64,000 nucleotides of DNA from Bryobacterales bacterium (GCA_016713735.1 JADJOP010000032.1:372001-436000); one strand, 5' to 3'; counted from the stretch's first letter, positions 44,168 to 53,445 are shown. Notes: a model not told the origin generated them from the sequence alone. A program made the numbers and translations.

Positions 44168-44789
44168 GCTCTTTCTGGATCGCGGCTTCCAGCTCCGCCG
44201 GTTTAAACCCGGCCGGCCCTACGCCGCTTTTGTACGCAATCTTCCCCGTGCGGTCCACCAGATACAGGCGGTCAGGCCAGCCCGCATACTCGCCTTCCAC
44301 ACGATTGTCCATGCCATCCACTAACGCGGGAAACTTGATGCCCAAGGTTCGCGCGCACGAGGTGGCATGCCCGTGCTTCATGTCCTCACTCTTGGCCGAT
44401 TCGATCAGCACACCCTCGGCTTCGTTCCGCGGCACTTGCCAGCCATCGGTCGGATGCGCCTCGCGAATATAGACCAACAGAAACTCGACGTCCTTCCCAT
44501 AGCGCTGGTACATCGCATTGAGGGTCCCCACCGAGGACCGGAACGGCGGTCAAGTGAAGCTGCCGAACACCAGCGCCACCGGACGCTTACCGAAGAATTT
44601 GCTCAGTTGCACCCGCCCCGACTTGCCCCCGGCGTACGCAAGGTCGAAATCGACGGCGGCATCCCCGAGCTTCAGCTTCCCCTCGCCGCGTCCCATCGTA
44701 CGGGACACCTCTTCAGCGAGTTGATTCTGCGGCTGCTGCGCCAGAAGGAGGACGCCAAACGCCGGATACACCAGCCCAGTCCACTGCAT
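44151..44789 (-). CDS. deiodinase-like thioredoxin-fold selenoprotein (TGA read as selenocysteine)
   Basis: ATG 44789 to stop 44151, 212 residues if the in-frame TGA at 44552-44550 (codon 80) is decoded as selenocysteine. Around it the protein reads VFGSFT-U-PPFRSS, which matches the active site of iodothyronine deiodinase-like proteins (FGSxTUPPF) exactly, and 25 residues on comes their second hallmark, VYIREAHPTDGW. The frame is unbroken apart from this TGA. A signal peptide is likely (LVYPAFGVLLLAQQ). A 17-base stem-loop of SECIS type starts 10 bases after the TGA. Bacterial members have no known link to thyroid hormone and probably act as peroxiredoxin/thiol redox enzymes. Cys homologues exist, so a TGC/TGT misread is the alternative. 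selA, selB, selC and selD are not in this window. Confidence 0.85.
44523..44539 (-). promoter_or_regulatory. candidate bacterial SECIS element
   Basis: On the mRNA, GGUCC and GGACC close a 7-base loop UCGGUGG that contains GGU. The 17-base element begins 10 bases after the UGA. In E. coli fdhF a 17-base upper stem-loop with GGU in its loop starts 11 bases after the UGA, so position, size and loop all agree. Confidence 0.65.
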
Positions 44790-44798
44790 CCTAAGATG

Positions 44799-46385
44799 CT
44801 AGCGCGAGACGAGCGCCTCCGTAAGCACGCGCCCCACTGACCCGCTCGGCGTCTCGACATCGAGCATCGTCGCCAGCGTCGGCGCAATGTCGTTCACCTT
44901 CGCCCGCTGCGTGTACCGGCCCGCCTTGATTCCAGGTCCCATCAGGATCACCGGCACGTGCGTGTCGTAGTTGTAGGGCGCCCCGTGCGAAGCCCCGTCC
45001 TTGCCGTAGGTGTAGTAGGGCTCCGTCACCGGATAGAGGTCCGCGCCTCGCGCCTCATGAAAGCCCGCACGCACGCGGCTGTCGATGATGTCGCGCGGCG
45101 CCATGCGCAGCAGGTCGTCGCGCGTATACACACGCGCAATGTGCGGAAAGCTCCGCAGCGCCTCCGCAGCCACCGCCCGCACCTCGGCCGGATCCAGCTT
45201 CATCTGCCGCATCAGGTCGTAGTTTAAGTACGCCGACGGCCCGCTCCGTCCAATCACCCACTTCGTCCCGCCATAACGCGCCGAGAGCGCCTTCTCGATC
45301 GTCTCCATCATCTGCGGCTCCGACAGCCGCCCGCCGGGCATCCGCCGCGACTTCTGCATCTCCGCCGTCGGCGACACGCCATGGTCCGCCGTGAACGCCA
45401 CCACGATGTTCGCCATGCCGATCTTTTTATCGAGGAAGGCAAACAGCTTCGCCAGCGCACGGTCCGTGCGAATCGAAATGTCGCGCACCTTCGGATGATC
45501 CGGCCCCACCTCGTGGCCCACGTAATCGTTGGATGAGAAGCTCACGCTCAACAGGTCCGTCTCGCCGCGCTGCCCCAACTGCTCGGCCTCCACCGCCTTC
45601 TCCGCCAGCAGCTCCAGAATGTCGTTGCCAAACGGTGTCCGCTGCATCTGCGCGTAATACTTCTCCACCGGCTCGGCGCCCATCACCACAAACGGCTCAG
45701 CCTTCGGATTCTCAATCGACACCCACGACTTGTTCAGCCACTGGTCCACCGCGCGCGAAGCGTTGAAATCAGCCGCCCACTTCGGAAGCTCCGGGAAATA
45801 CCAGGTGCTCGAAACGAAGTTCCCCGTCTTGTTGTCAAACCAGAACGCCCCGTCCGCTGTCCGCCCCACAGGCAGAATCGCGCTGCGGTCCTTGATCGAG
45901 ATGCCGATGCTCTTAGGCTTCCCACGCCCGTTCGACTTCATCTCGTCGCCCACCGTGCTCACCAGCAGCCGGTGCGGCGACGACGCCGTCCCCGCCGCCC
46001 CCAACAGCTTCAGCGAACCATCCACCACGCTCGTGATCGACTTCCCCGTCTCGCGGTCATACCAGTCATTGCCGATGATGCCGCTAATCGAAGGCGTCGC
46101 CCCCGACAGCACCGTCGAATGCCCAATCGCCGTCACCGTCGGAAAGTGCTCGTAATGCGCATCGACGAACACCGCGCCCTGCCGCAACAGCCGGTCAATG
46201 CCGCCGTTGTACTGCTCACGGAAGCGCCACAGGTAATCGGCGCGATACTGGTCCACCACGATCATGAGGACCAGCTTCGGCTTCTTCGCCGCGGCCGCGG
46301 CGGGCTTGGCGGGGGCAGCCGTGGTCTGGGCAAAGGCAGGCAGGCAGAGGACCGCCAGCAGCGGCAGGAGGGTTCTTCTACGCAT
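44799..46385 (-). CDS. alkaline phosphatase-superfamily hydrolase (type I phosphodiesterase/PafA-like)
   Basis: 528 residues from ATG 46385 with a signal peptide (TLLPLLAVLCLPAFAQ). Metal and nucleophile positions are recognisable: VVDQYRADY (Asp), FPTVTAIGHSTVLSG (Thr nucleophile), SSNDYVGHEVGPDHP, FTADHGVSP (Asp-His) and a late His in ASHGAPYNYDTHVP. Periplasmic phosphate-ester hydrolysis is expected; monoesterase or diesterase cannot be decided. It is followed after nine bases by the selenoprotein gene and preceded by the DUF4920 gene. Confidence 0.88.
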   Translation of the reverse strand: MRRRTLLPLLAVLCLPAFAQTTAAPAKPAAAAAKKPKLVLMIVVDQYRADYLWRFREQYNGGIDRLLRQGAVFVDAHYEHFPTVTAIGHSTVLSGATPSISGIIGNDWYDRETGKSITSVVDGSLKLLGAAGTASSPHRLLVSTVGDEMKSNGRGKPKSIGISIKDRSAILPVGRTADGAFWFDNKTGNFVSSTWYFPELPKWAADFNASRAVDQWLNKSWVSIENPKAEPFVVMGAEPVEKYYAQMQRTPFGNDILELLAEKAVEAEQLGQRGETDLLSVSFSSNDYVGHEVGPDHPKVRDISIRTDRALAKLFAFLDKKIGMANIVVAFTADHGVSPTAEMQKSRRMPGGRLSEPQMMETIEKALSARYGGTKWVIGRSGPSAYLNYDLMRQMKLDPAEVRAVAAEALRSFPHIARVYTRDDLLRMAPRDIIDSRVRAGFHEARGADLYPVTEPYYTYGKDGASHGAPYNYDTHVPVILMGPGIKAGRYTQRAKVNDIAPTLATMLDVETPSGSVGRVLTEALVSR

Positions 46386-46436
46386 GGAATTGCCAGTGTA
46401 ACAGGGTTGTAACAATGCAAATCGCGGCTGCTGCCG

Positions 46437-46889
46437 CTACTCGCTCACCACCGCGCCCGTGCCCCGGATCTGGTACATCACCGTCGGGCCCTTCACGCTC
46501 GCCGGGTCAAATTTCCGCTTCTGCTCTTCCGCCTCGTGCTTGGCCATCGCAATGGCCTGCTCCTTGGTGAGTTCCATCTTCACCAGCTGACCCTCGGCCA
46601 CCGCCATCTTGCCCACGCAGGCGTTGGTAAACACGATCTCGCCGTCGTTCACCTTGATGCGCAGAGTCGACTGCGTGCCCGGCTCCACCAGCGCCATCCA
46701 GCAGCCGGCGTTCTGGCACACCTCGGTCACCTTGCCCTTCACCTGCACCGTCTTGCCCGAAAGCTTGTCCGCCTTCGCCATCACCTGGCTGATGGACATC
46801 GGCTTGTCGAGCGTAAGCGGTTGGCCGAGCTTCATCTCGCCGGCGAAACAGAGCGTGGAAATGAGGAGGGAAATCAGTAAGGAGCGCAT
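46437..46889 (-). CDS. DUF4920 exported protein
   Basis: 150 residues with signal peptide (LLISLLISTLCFAGE). The domain KADKLSGKTVQVKGKVTEVCQNAGCWMAL is typical of DUF4920, an OB-fold-like domain with a conserved CxxxGCW motif that might bind a metal or form a disulfide. Function unknown. Seven bases from the cytochrome gene and in one operon with the PQQ-type dehydrogenase, so a periplasmic redox role is possible but unproven. Confidence 0.82.
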   Translation of the reverse strand: MRSLLISLLISTLCFAGEMKLGQPLTLDKPMSISQVMAKADKLSGKTVQVKGKVTEVCQNAGCWMALVEPGTQSTLRIKVNDGEIVFTNACVGKMAVAEGQLVKMELTKEQAIAMAKHEAEEQKRKFDPASVKGPTVMYQIRGTGAVVSE

Positions 46890-46896
46890 GGTCCTC

Positions 46897-47304
46897 TTAT
46901 TGTCCCAACTCGTGACACACGTTGCACGCGTTGCTCGCCCCGCGCTCCTTGTGGCAGGCCATGCAATTTTTCATCGTGTGTTCCACCGCCAGCGACACCA
47001 CATCGGCCTCCGCCACCTCACCATGACACGTCGCACACGCCACCTTGCCCGCCGTCACATGCCGCGCATGAGAGAACACCACGAAATCGCGCTGTTGATA
47101 CACACGCTGCGAGGGAATCTCCGGCGCCTTCCACTCCGCCCCGTTATGGCAAACCGTGCACTGCGCCGCTTTCGGAAACGCCGCCTTTTCCGACTTCTCG
47201 GCTCCCGCGTGACACATCACGCACTTCAACTTCAGCGGCGCATGCCGCTTATGGCTGAACGTCTCGGCCCCCAGCGCCATCCCCAGCGTCAGGCCAAGCC
47301 CCAC
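46897..47304 (-). CDS. five-heme cytochrome c (class III/c7-like)
   Basis: About 135 residues from GTG 47304 (ATG 47280 is the alternative). Five CxxCH motifs are present (CVMCH, CTVCH, CATCH, CMACH, CNVCH) plus distal-type histidines in FSHKRH and FSHARH, so five covalent hemes in a small periplasmic electron carrier. The hydrophobic export signal is short and begins at an uncertain start: no better start codon exists after the PQQ gene stop, 11 bases upstream. Placement beside a PQQ-type dehydrogenase suggests it takes electrons from that enzyme. Confidence 0.85.
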   Translation of the reverse strand: MGLGLTLGMALGAETFSHKRHAPLKLKCVMCHAGAEKSEKAAFPKAAQCTVCHNGAEWKAPEIPSQRVYQQRDFVVFSHARHVTAGKVACATCHGEVAEADVVSLAVEHTMKNCMACHKERGASNACNVCHELGQ

Positions 47305-47315
47305 CCCCAGCGCGG

Positions 47316-49181
47316 CTACTCCAGCGAGAAGGCAACCAACGAATCTGCGTACGTTGAGTTGTATTTGTTCCCTCCCCCGGCCGCCACCACCACAAACTGC
47401 TTGCCGGTCTTCTTCCCCTGATACGTCGAGGGCACCGCATGCGCCGTCGCCGGCAGCTTCGTCACCCATAGCTCCTTGCCCGTGTCCTTATCAAACGCCC
47501 GGAAGCGCGCATCGTTCGTCGCGCCGATGAACACCAGCCCGCCCGCTGTCACAATCGAACCGCCCAGGTTCATCGTCCCCGTCTGCGGCAAGCCCTTCGC
47601 CATCAACTCGTCATCCACGCCCAACACCGACCGCCACTTAAACTCGCCCGTGTTCAAATCAATCGCCGTCAGGAATCCCCACGGCGGCTTCTGGCAGGGC
47701 CGCAGTTGCGGGTCCCAAAAGCGCGAGTTCGGCGTTCTCACCCCCTGTGCGCGATACGGAATCACCGACCCCTCCGGCCGCTTCACCATCTGCTGCACAA
47801 AGCCGATCTCCATCGAGTTCACATACAGCGTCTGCGTCTGCGGATCAAAGCTCGCCCCGCCCCAATTCGCCCCGCCATTCGTCGACGGAAACAGAATCGT
47901 CTTCTTCATCCCAATCGGCGTATAGAGCGGCGCAAACACCGCATCCTTGATGATCTCCTCGCAAAACGCCCGCGACTCCGGCGTCACATCCGTCAACTCC
48001 TCCGGCTTCATGCTTTGCCGCGTGAACGGCGGCGGCTTCACCGGATACGGCTGCGTCGGATAGGTATACTCGCCCGGCGTCTCGCTCTTCGGCGCCGGCC
48101 GCTCTTCGATCTCAAACAACGGCTTGCCCGTTGCACGGTCAAACAGAAACACAAAGCCCGTCTTGGTCACCTGCGCCACCGCCGCCACCGGCTTGCCGCC
48201 GCGTGTCACCGTCACCAGGTTCGGCTGCGCCGGCAAATCGTAATCCCAGATGTTGTGATGCACCGTCTGGAAGTGCCACACGCGCTTCCCCGTCGCCGCT
48301 TCCAGCGCCACCAGCGAATCGCCAAACAAACCCGCCCCCGCGCGGTCACCCCCATAGAGATCGGTCGACGGCGAGGTCAGCGGCAGAAACACCAGCCCGC
48401 GCTCCGCATCCACGCTCATCACGCTCCACACATTCGTCCCGCCGCGGTCCTTCCACGAATCGCCGGGCCATGTGTCATGACCAAACTCACCCGGCCGCGG
48501 CACGGTGTGGAACTGCCACACCAGCTTCCCCGTGCGCACATCATAAGCGCGCACATCGCCCGCCGGACCCTTCGGCTCGCCATCCGGAACAATCGAGCCG
48601 CAAATCGCCAGGTCTTTGTAAATCGCCGGCGGCGAGGTCATCCCCACGCGGTGGTTCGGAAACTTCTCGGCGATCCCAGTGCGCAGGTTCACTGAGCCCT
48701 GTTCGCCAAACGCCGCATCAGCCTTGCCAGTCGCGGCGTCGATCGAAAACAGCCGCCCGCCCAGCGTGCCCAAGAGCAGCCGCTTCTGCTTGCCGTCGGT
48801 CCAATAGGCTACGCCTCGGTTGATGTACAGCCCGCCGGAAATGCGCTCGCGGTCCAACCCCGCATCGAACTTCCACAGCTCCTTGCCCGTCTCCGCATCC
48901 AGCGCCACCACGTTCGCAAAGGGCGTCGTCACGTACAGCACGCCATCCACCATCAGCGGCGTTGATTCAAAGGTCGACCGGAACGGCAGCGCCGTCCCAT
49001 CGCTCTGCTCCCCCGTCTTGTAGGTCCAGGCGACCTTCAGCTTCGCCACATTGCCGCGGTGAATCTGCTTCAGCGGCGAATACCGCGTTCCCCCTGCATC
49101 GCCGCCCCAATGCCGCCATTCCTGCCCCTGCACGTCACCGCAGGCAGCCATCATCCCCAACGCGAATCCAAGCCAGCGCAT
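47316..49181 (-). CDS. PQQ-type quinoprotein dehydrogenase
   Basis: 621 residues from ATG 49181 with signal peptide (MRWLGFALGMMAACGDVQG). The domain is an eight-bladed propeller with tryptophan-docking repeats (VVALDAETGKELWKFDAG, SLVALEAATGKRVWHFQ, FRAFDKDTGKELWVTKLP) typical of glucose, alcohol or polyol quinoproteins. It would oxidise a small alcohol or sugar in the periplasm using PQQ and Ca or a lanthanide. No PQQ synthesis genes are in this window. First gene of the long minus-strand operon that includes the cytochrome and the selenoprotein; divergent from the cupin gene 19 bases away. Confidence 0.9.
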   Translation of the reverse strand: MRWLGFALGMMAACGDVQGQEWRHWGGDAGGTRYSPLKQIHRGNVAKLKVAWTYKTGEQSDGTALPFRSTFESTPLMVDGVLYVTTPFANVVALDAETGKELWKFDAGLDRERISGGLYINRGVAYWTDGKQKRLLLGTLGGRLFSIDAATGKADAAFGEQGSVNLRTGIAEKFPNHRVGMTSPPAIYKDLAICGSIVPDGEPKGPAGDVRAYDVRTGKLVWQFHTVPRPGEFGHDTWPGDSWKDRGGTNVWSVMSVDAERGLVFLPLTSPSTDLYGGDRAGAGLFGDSLVALEAATGKRVWHFQTVHHNIWDYDLPAQPNLVTVTRGGKPVAAVAQVTKTGFVFLFDRATGKPLFEIEERPAPKSETPGEYTYPTQPYPVKPPPFTRQSMKPEELTDVTPESRAFCEEIIKDAVFAPLYTPIGMKKTILFPSTNGGANWGGASFDPQTQTLYVNSMEIGFVQQMVKRPEGSVIPYRAQGVRTPNSRFWDPQLRPCQKPPWGFLTAIDLNTGEFKWRSVLGVDDELMAKGLPQTGTMNLGGSIVTAGGLVFIGATNDARFRAFDKDTGKELWVTKLPATAHAVPSTYQGKKTGKQFVVVAAGGGNKYNSTYADSLVAFSLE

Positions 49182-49200
49182 CGTGCGACCATCATATTGC

Positions 49201-49524
49201 ATGATCCTCACCAACATCGCCGCGCGCGCCGAGTTTAGTGAAGAGAAAATGGGCAAGCTCACGCTCGCCAAGGGTGGCTACCTCTATGCCGGGCTCAACT
49301 GCTTTCTCCCCGGCCAGGAGCACAAAGCCCACACCCACGAGGGTCAGGACAAGATGTACGTGATTCTCGAAGGCTCCGGCGAAGCGACGGTCGGCGAACA
49401 CGCCTCACAGGTCACCACCGGCGACCTCGTGCTCGCCCCGTCCGGCGTGGTTCATTCCCTGCGGAACACCAGCGCGGCCAACCTCGTGGTCCTCGTCGTG
49501 TTCGCGCCGCCGCCTTCGAAATAG
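49201..49524 (+). CDS. small cupin-domain protein
   Basis: 107 residues from ATG 49201. The cupin motifs are present: PGQEHKAHTHEGQDKMYVILEGSG (metal-binding His, His, Glu region) and LAPSGVVHSLRN (third His). Such single-domain cupins bind a metal and act as isomerases, dioxygenases or sensors; no specific activity can be assigned. Its promoter must lie within the 19 bases to the divergent PQQ gene or inside that gene. Confidence 0.85.
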   Translation: MILTNIAARAEFSEEKMGKLTLAKGGYLYAGLNCFLPGQEHKAHTHEGQDKMYVILEGSGEATVGEHASQVTTGDLVLAPSGVVHSLRNTSAANLVVLVVFAPPPSK

Positions 49525-49549
49525 ACGGCCAGCCATTCGGCCCAGCCCG

Positions 49550-51607
49550 TTACTGCTGGCTCTTGCGTGGTGTCTGCTCTTTGGCCTGCCGCACGCGCCC
49601 GCTCTCAAGCTTCTTCTGCACCTTGGCAACCTCGGCCTGGTCGATGTCCGGCGGCGCCAGCGCGTTCCACAACCGCACCGACGTCTCCCACTGCTCGATG
49701 GCGTCCTTCAGGTTGCCCTGCTTCATGTAGACATCGCCCAGGTGGTCGTTCACCGTCGGGTCCTTGCCGCTGTGCACGATGGCCCGCTTGAGGTACTCAA
49801 CCGCTTCGTCCAAACGCCCCAGCCGGTAGTAAACCCAGCCCAGGCTATCCAGAAACGCCCCGTTGTCCGGCTCCTGATCGACCGCCTTCTTGATCATCTC
49901 CAGCGCTTCGTTCAGCCGCACATTGCGGTCAGCCAGCATGTAGCCCAGATAGTTCAGCGCCGAGGCCGACTTCGGGTTCATGTCGAGAACCTTGCGGAAC
50001 TCCGCCTCTGACTTGTCGAAGTTCTTCTGCTTCTCATACAGCGCCCCGCGCATGAAGTAGATCGGCTCTTTCTCATCGTTCGATGCCGATAGCTTCTCCG
50101 CTTCATCGAGCGCCTTGGCCATCTCGCCCCAGTTCTTCGTCTTCTCGTTCAACTGCGCCAGCGTCAGCCACGTCTCGCGATCGGTTTCCTTCTTGCCCAG
50201 CAGCTTCTTCACTTCCGCCGCCGCTTCCGCTCCCCGCCCCATATCGGCCAGCAGCGAACCCCGCACCAGAATCACAATCCGTTCGTCGGGAAACTTCTTC
50301 TTCGCCGCCTCTGACTCTTCCAGCGCTTTGGTGAATTCCTTGGCCTGCCGCCACGTGTCCATCACCTGCGCTGAAGCCCGCGGCCCGTTCTTCTCATCCA
50401 TCACCGCCAGCTCGCGGAACGTCGCCACCGCATCGGCATACTGCTCATGCGTGCGCTGCAGCAATCCCAACCGCTCCAGCAGGATCGCCCTGTTCGCCTT
50501 CTCCGACGCCGAATACGACTTCTTCGCCGTCGACTCGAGCACATTCTTCATGCCCGCCACCGCTTCGCCCAACTTGCCTTCAGCTTCGAAAATGCCGACC
50601 TCGTTGAACACGATCTCCAGGTTGTCCGGTTCCAGCTTCTTGGCTTCGTTGATCGCCTTGCGCGCCTCGTCCCAGTTCCTCCGCTCACGGTGGATCTGCG
50701 AGATGCGCAGCCAGCTCTGCACGTCCTTCGCGTCTTCCGCGATCAGCTCCGTATAGAGCTTCAGCGATTCGTCATATTGATCGGAATAGAGCAGGCTTTG
50801 CGCCAGCGCCCGCTTCAAGTCGGGATTCTCCGGCGCCAGCTCCAGCGCCTTGCGCAGCGTCTCAGCCGCCAGCCCATACTCCTTCATCTGCTCATAACTG
50901 CCCGCCAGCGCCATGAACGTGCGCAGGTTCGGCGACTTGTCCGACACGCGCTTCAGCAACTCGCTCGCCCGCCGCGCATCGCCCAGGTCCGAATACACCA
51001 GCGCCAGCCCCGTCAACGCATCTTCGTTTTCCGGATCCAGATCAAGCGCCTTCTGGAACGCTTTCTCGCTCTCCACCGAGTTCTGGCTGATCTTGTGCAG
51101 CCGCCCCAGCGTCAACCACGCTTCCGTGTCCTTGGGGTCCTTCTCGGTGATCTTCAGATATTGCTCGGTGGCCCGCTGCAGCATGCTGTCGTTCACGCGC
51201 CCTTGCTGCGGGTCGCCGATCAGCCGCATGTAGATCCGCCCCAGCAGCCGCCGCGCGTTCAAATCGTCGGGATTCTCCCGCAGCGCCGCCTCGGCCTCGG
51301 TCACGCCTTCCTTCAACCGCCCGCCCTGAATGTACAGGTCCGACAGTTCATCGGCCAGGAACCGCGCCGAAGGGTCAGCCTTCATCGCCAGCCGCAGATT
51401 ATCGATCGCCTGGTTCAGATACTCACTTCGATTGTTGTAGGCGCCCGCCAGCTCCGTATACAGGTGGCTTAGGGAATAGTGATAGTATGCCGCCCCTCGG
51501 TCCAGTGTCTGTTCCTTCGCCGGCTGTGCGGCCGGTTGCTGCGCGGTGGCCATCTGCACCCACATCAGGCTCATCCCCGCGGCCAGGGTTACGCGTGTCC
51601 TAGTCAT
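49550..51607 (-). CDS. large exported TPR-repeat protein
   Basis: 685 residues from ATG 51607 with signal peptide (VTLAAGMSLMWVQMATAQ). Nearly the whole chain consists of tetratricopeptide repeats, more than a dozen (AWLTLGRLHKISQNSVESEKAF, SASALNYLGYMLADRNVRLNEAL). Large scaffolds of this kind organise envelope complexes. No enzymatic domain is present. A weak -10 (TATACT read on the minus strand at about 51704-51699) lies upstream. Confidence 0.85.
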   Translation of the reverse strand: MTRTRVTLAAGMSLMWVQMATAQQPAAQPAKEQTLDRGAAYYHYSLSHLYTELAGAYNNRSEYLNQAIDNLRLAMKADPSARFLADELSDLYIQGGRLKEGVTEAEAALRENPDDLNARRLLGRIYMRLIGDPQQGRVNDSMLQRATEQYLKITEKDPKDTEAWLTLGRLHKISQNSVESEKAFQKALDLDPENEDALTGLALVYSDLGDARRASELLKRVSDKSPNLRTFMALAGSYEQMKEYGLAAETLRKALELAPENPDLKRALAQSLLYSDQYDESLKLYTELIAEDAKDVQSWLRISQIHRERRNWDEARKAINEAKKLEPDNLEIVFNEVGIFEAEGKLGEAVAGMKNVLESTAKKSYSASEKANRAILLERLGLLQRTHEQYADAVATFRELAVMDEKNGPRASAQVMDTWRQAKEFTKALEESEAAKKKFPDERIVILVRGSLLADMGRGAEAAAEVKKLLGKKETDRETWLTLAQLNEKTKNWGEMAKALDEAEKLSASNDEKEPIYFMRGALYEKQKNFDKSEAEFRKVLDMNPKSASALNYLGYMLADRNVRLNEALEMIKKAVDQEPDNGAFLDSLGWVYYRLGRLDEAVEYLKRAIVHSGKDPTVNDHLGDVYMKQGNLKDAIEQWETSVRLWNALAPPDIDQAEVAKVQKKLESGRVRQAKEQTPRKSQQ

Positions 51608-51920
51608 CTACTTCCTTCCGTCAGCTCTTGGGGATAAGGTCCCGGCGCCAAGGGGGGACCCACCGCTCCAAAGGGTTTCCGACGCCTTTCTGGTTCCTAG
51701 TATATCCCCGGCCTTGACCGGCTTTGGGCGGTACCACCTTGCCGGACCGTACTGCCATCCCCCACACTCTGGGCATGGCTAACCCCATGCAATGCCAGCA
51801 ACCGTACACGCCTTGTCTAATGGATGCGCCACTCCACCCCCCGGGTTTCAACTCGTTTGCGTACAGTATGATGCGCTCCCCTCCACTTGACCGCACACCG
51901 TACACTAAAAGTCATTCTCC
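51608..51920. other. intergenic region between divergent TPR and miaA genes
   Basis: 313 bases. Two short frames (minus 51905-51621 and plus 51724-51924) have no family features and are probably chance. The region should hold promoters for both neighbours. I see no tRNA or other structured RNA in it. Confidence 0.5.
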
Positions 51921-52859
51921 GTGAACGGGTCACCTCTCATCGCCGTCCTCGGCCCCACCGGCTCCGGCAAAAGCGATCTCGCCATCGCCCTCGCCGAACG
52001 CTTCCAGGGCGAAATCCTCAACTGCGATTCCGTCCAGGTCTACCGCCACTTCGATATCGGCACCGCCAAAACGCCCCTCGCCGAACGCCGCCACATCCCT
52101 CACCATCTGTTGGACTTCGTCGACCCTGACGAATTGTTTACCGCCGGTGACTATGCCCGCCTGGGCCGTACCATCCTCACCGCCGTCACCGCTCGCAATC
52201 GTCTCCCCATTGTCTGCGGCGGCACCGGCTTTTACCTCCGCGCTCTCCTCGACGGCCTCTTCGAAGGCCCCGGCCGCGATGAACAGTTGCGCCACAGGTT
52301 GCTCATGCGTGAGGCCGCCCGCCCCGGCGCCATGCACCGCCTCCTCCGCCGCCTCGACCCCCATTCCGCCACCCGCATTCACTCCAACGACGCCACCAAA
52401 CTCCTCCGCGCCCTCGAAGTGCGCCTCCTCACCCGCCGCCCTATCTCCACCTTGTTCGAACAAGGCCGTGAGGCTCTCCACGGCTATCGCACTTTGAAGA
52501 TAGGCCTCAACCCGCCCCGCCAACTGCTCTATGAACGGCTGGATGCCCGCTGTGAGCGCATGTTTACCTCTCCCGGCATCCTCGAGGAGACGCAGTCCAT
52601 TCTCGCCATGGGCTTTCCTTCGAATGCCAAGCCCTTCACATCCATCGGCTATGTCCAGGCGCTCAGCGTGTTGAACGGCGAGTCGTCCACCGAACATGCC
52701 ATCGAGGAAGCGCGCAAACAAACACGCCGCTACGCCAAGCGCCAGTGGACCTGGTTCCGCCGCGAAACCGGACTGACTTGGTTGGATGGCTGTGGCTCCG
52801 AAGATGCGGTTCAGCAACGAGCCTGTGAGCTTGTGGCGGACTTCCTTTCGCGTTCTTAG
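51921..52859 (+). CDS. miaA: tRNA dimethylallyltransferase MiaA
   Basis: 312 residues from GTG 51921. Walker A GPTGSGKSDLA, DSVQVYRHFDIGTAK, PHHLLDFVDPDE, and GGTGFYLRALLDGL in the substrate tunnel are all present; the C-terminal QTRRYAKRQWTWFR is the tRNA-binding motif. It adds a dimethylallyl group to A37 of tRNAs that read codons starting with U. Single gene. hfq, which often follows miaA, is absent; a small exported protein gene comes next. Confidence 0.96.
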   Translation: MNGSPLIAVLGPTGSGKSDLAIALAERFQGEILNCDSVQVYRHFDIGTAKTPLAERRHIPHHLLDFVDPDELFTAGDYARLGRTILTAVTARNRLPIVCGGTGFYLRALLDGLFEGPGRDEQLRHRLLMREAARPGAMHRLLRRLDPHSATRIHSNDATKLLRALEVRLLTRRPISTLFEQGREALHGYRTLKIGLNPPRQLLYERLDARCERMFTSPGILEETQSILAMGFPSNAKPFTSIGYVQALSVLNGESSTEHAIEEARKQTRRYAKRQWTWFRRETGLTWLDGCGSEDAVQQRACELVADFLSRS

Positions 52860-53008
52860 TTGTGCCGCGCTCTTACCGTAACCACTCGGAAACACCCCAC
52901 CGAACCTTGCACTTTTCTTTTTCAAACACCGGAACAATTCCGTGCCTGGTTCGTATCAAGAGGTGTGCGTAAGCACAAGCCAAGGAGCTAAGCAGGAGCT
53001 AAACAACC

Positions 53009-53329
53009 ATGAAGAAGTTGATGGCATTTTTGACAGTGGCGGCCATGTCTGTCGCCGCTGCGGCTGAAACCTACAAAGTGACGTTGTTCCAGGAATCGAT
53101 TGTCAATGGCACCACGCTGAAGCCCGGTGACTATAAGGTGATGGTCGATGGCGAAAAGGCCACGATCGGCGCCGGCAAGAACAAGGTCGAGGTCCCCGTC
53201 AAGGTTGAGACCGCCGACAGCAAGTTCTCTTCCACCTCGGTTCGCTATCAGAATGGCGACGGCAAGTATCGCGTGAAGGAAATCCGCGTCGGCGGCACCT
53301 CCACCAAGCTTGTCTTCGAGGTCAACTAA
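53009..53329 (+). CDS. small exported beta-rich protein, unknown function
   Basis: 106 residues with a clear signal peptide (MKKLMAFLTVAAMSVAAAAE). The mature part (about 86 residues) is Lys/Val/Thr-rich with alternating strands (YKVTLFQESIVNG, TLKPGDYKVMVDGEKATI), suggesting a small beta-sandwich. GGAGCTAA appears twice just upstream (52985-53002), the second as a possible ribosome binding site. A strong terminator follows about 117 bases after the stop. AT content and codon use differ from the neighbours (more AAG/GTT, fewer C-ending codons), typical of a highly expressed gene. Not a family I can name. Confidence 0.8.
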   Translation: MKKLMAFLTVAAMSVAAAAETYKVTLFQESIVNGTTLKPGDYKVMVDGEKATIGAGKNKVEVPVKVETADSKFSSTSVRYQNGDGKYRVKEIRVGGTSTKLVFEVN

Positions 53330-53445
53330 GTTTCCCCAACCGGCCCGGCACTCACCTGCCGGACCATTCCTCCAACCGCGTTCGTGTTCCCTTGCCGCCC
53401 GGTTCGCGGCCGGGGAGCGCGTGCGCGGCTCTCTTCAAATGGCAT

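Noticed and set aside
51621..51924. Two short frames in the gap before miaA
   Set aside because: No conserved motif, poor ribosome binding sites, and they overlap each other on opposite strands.
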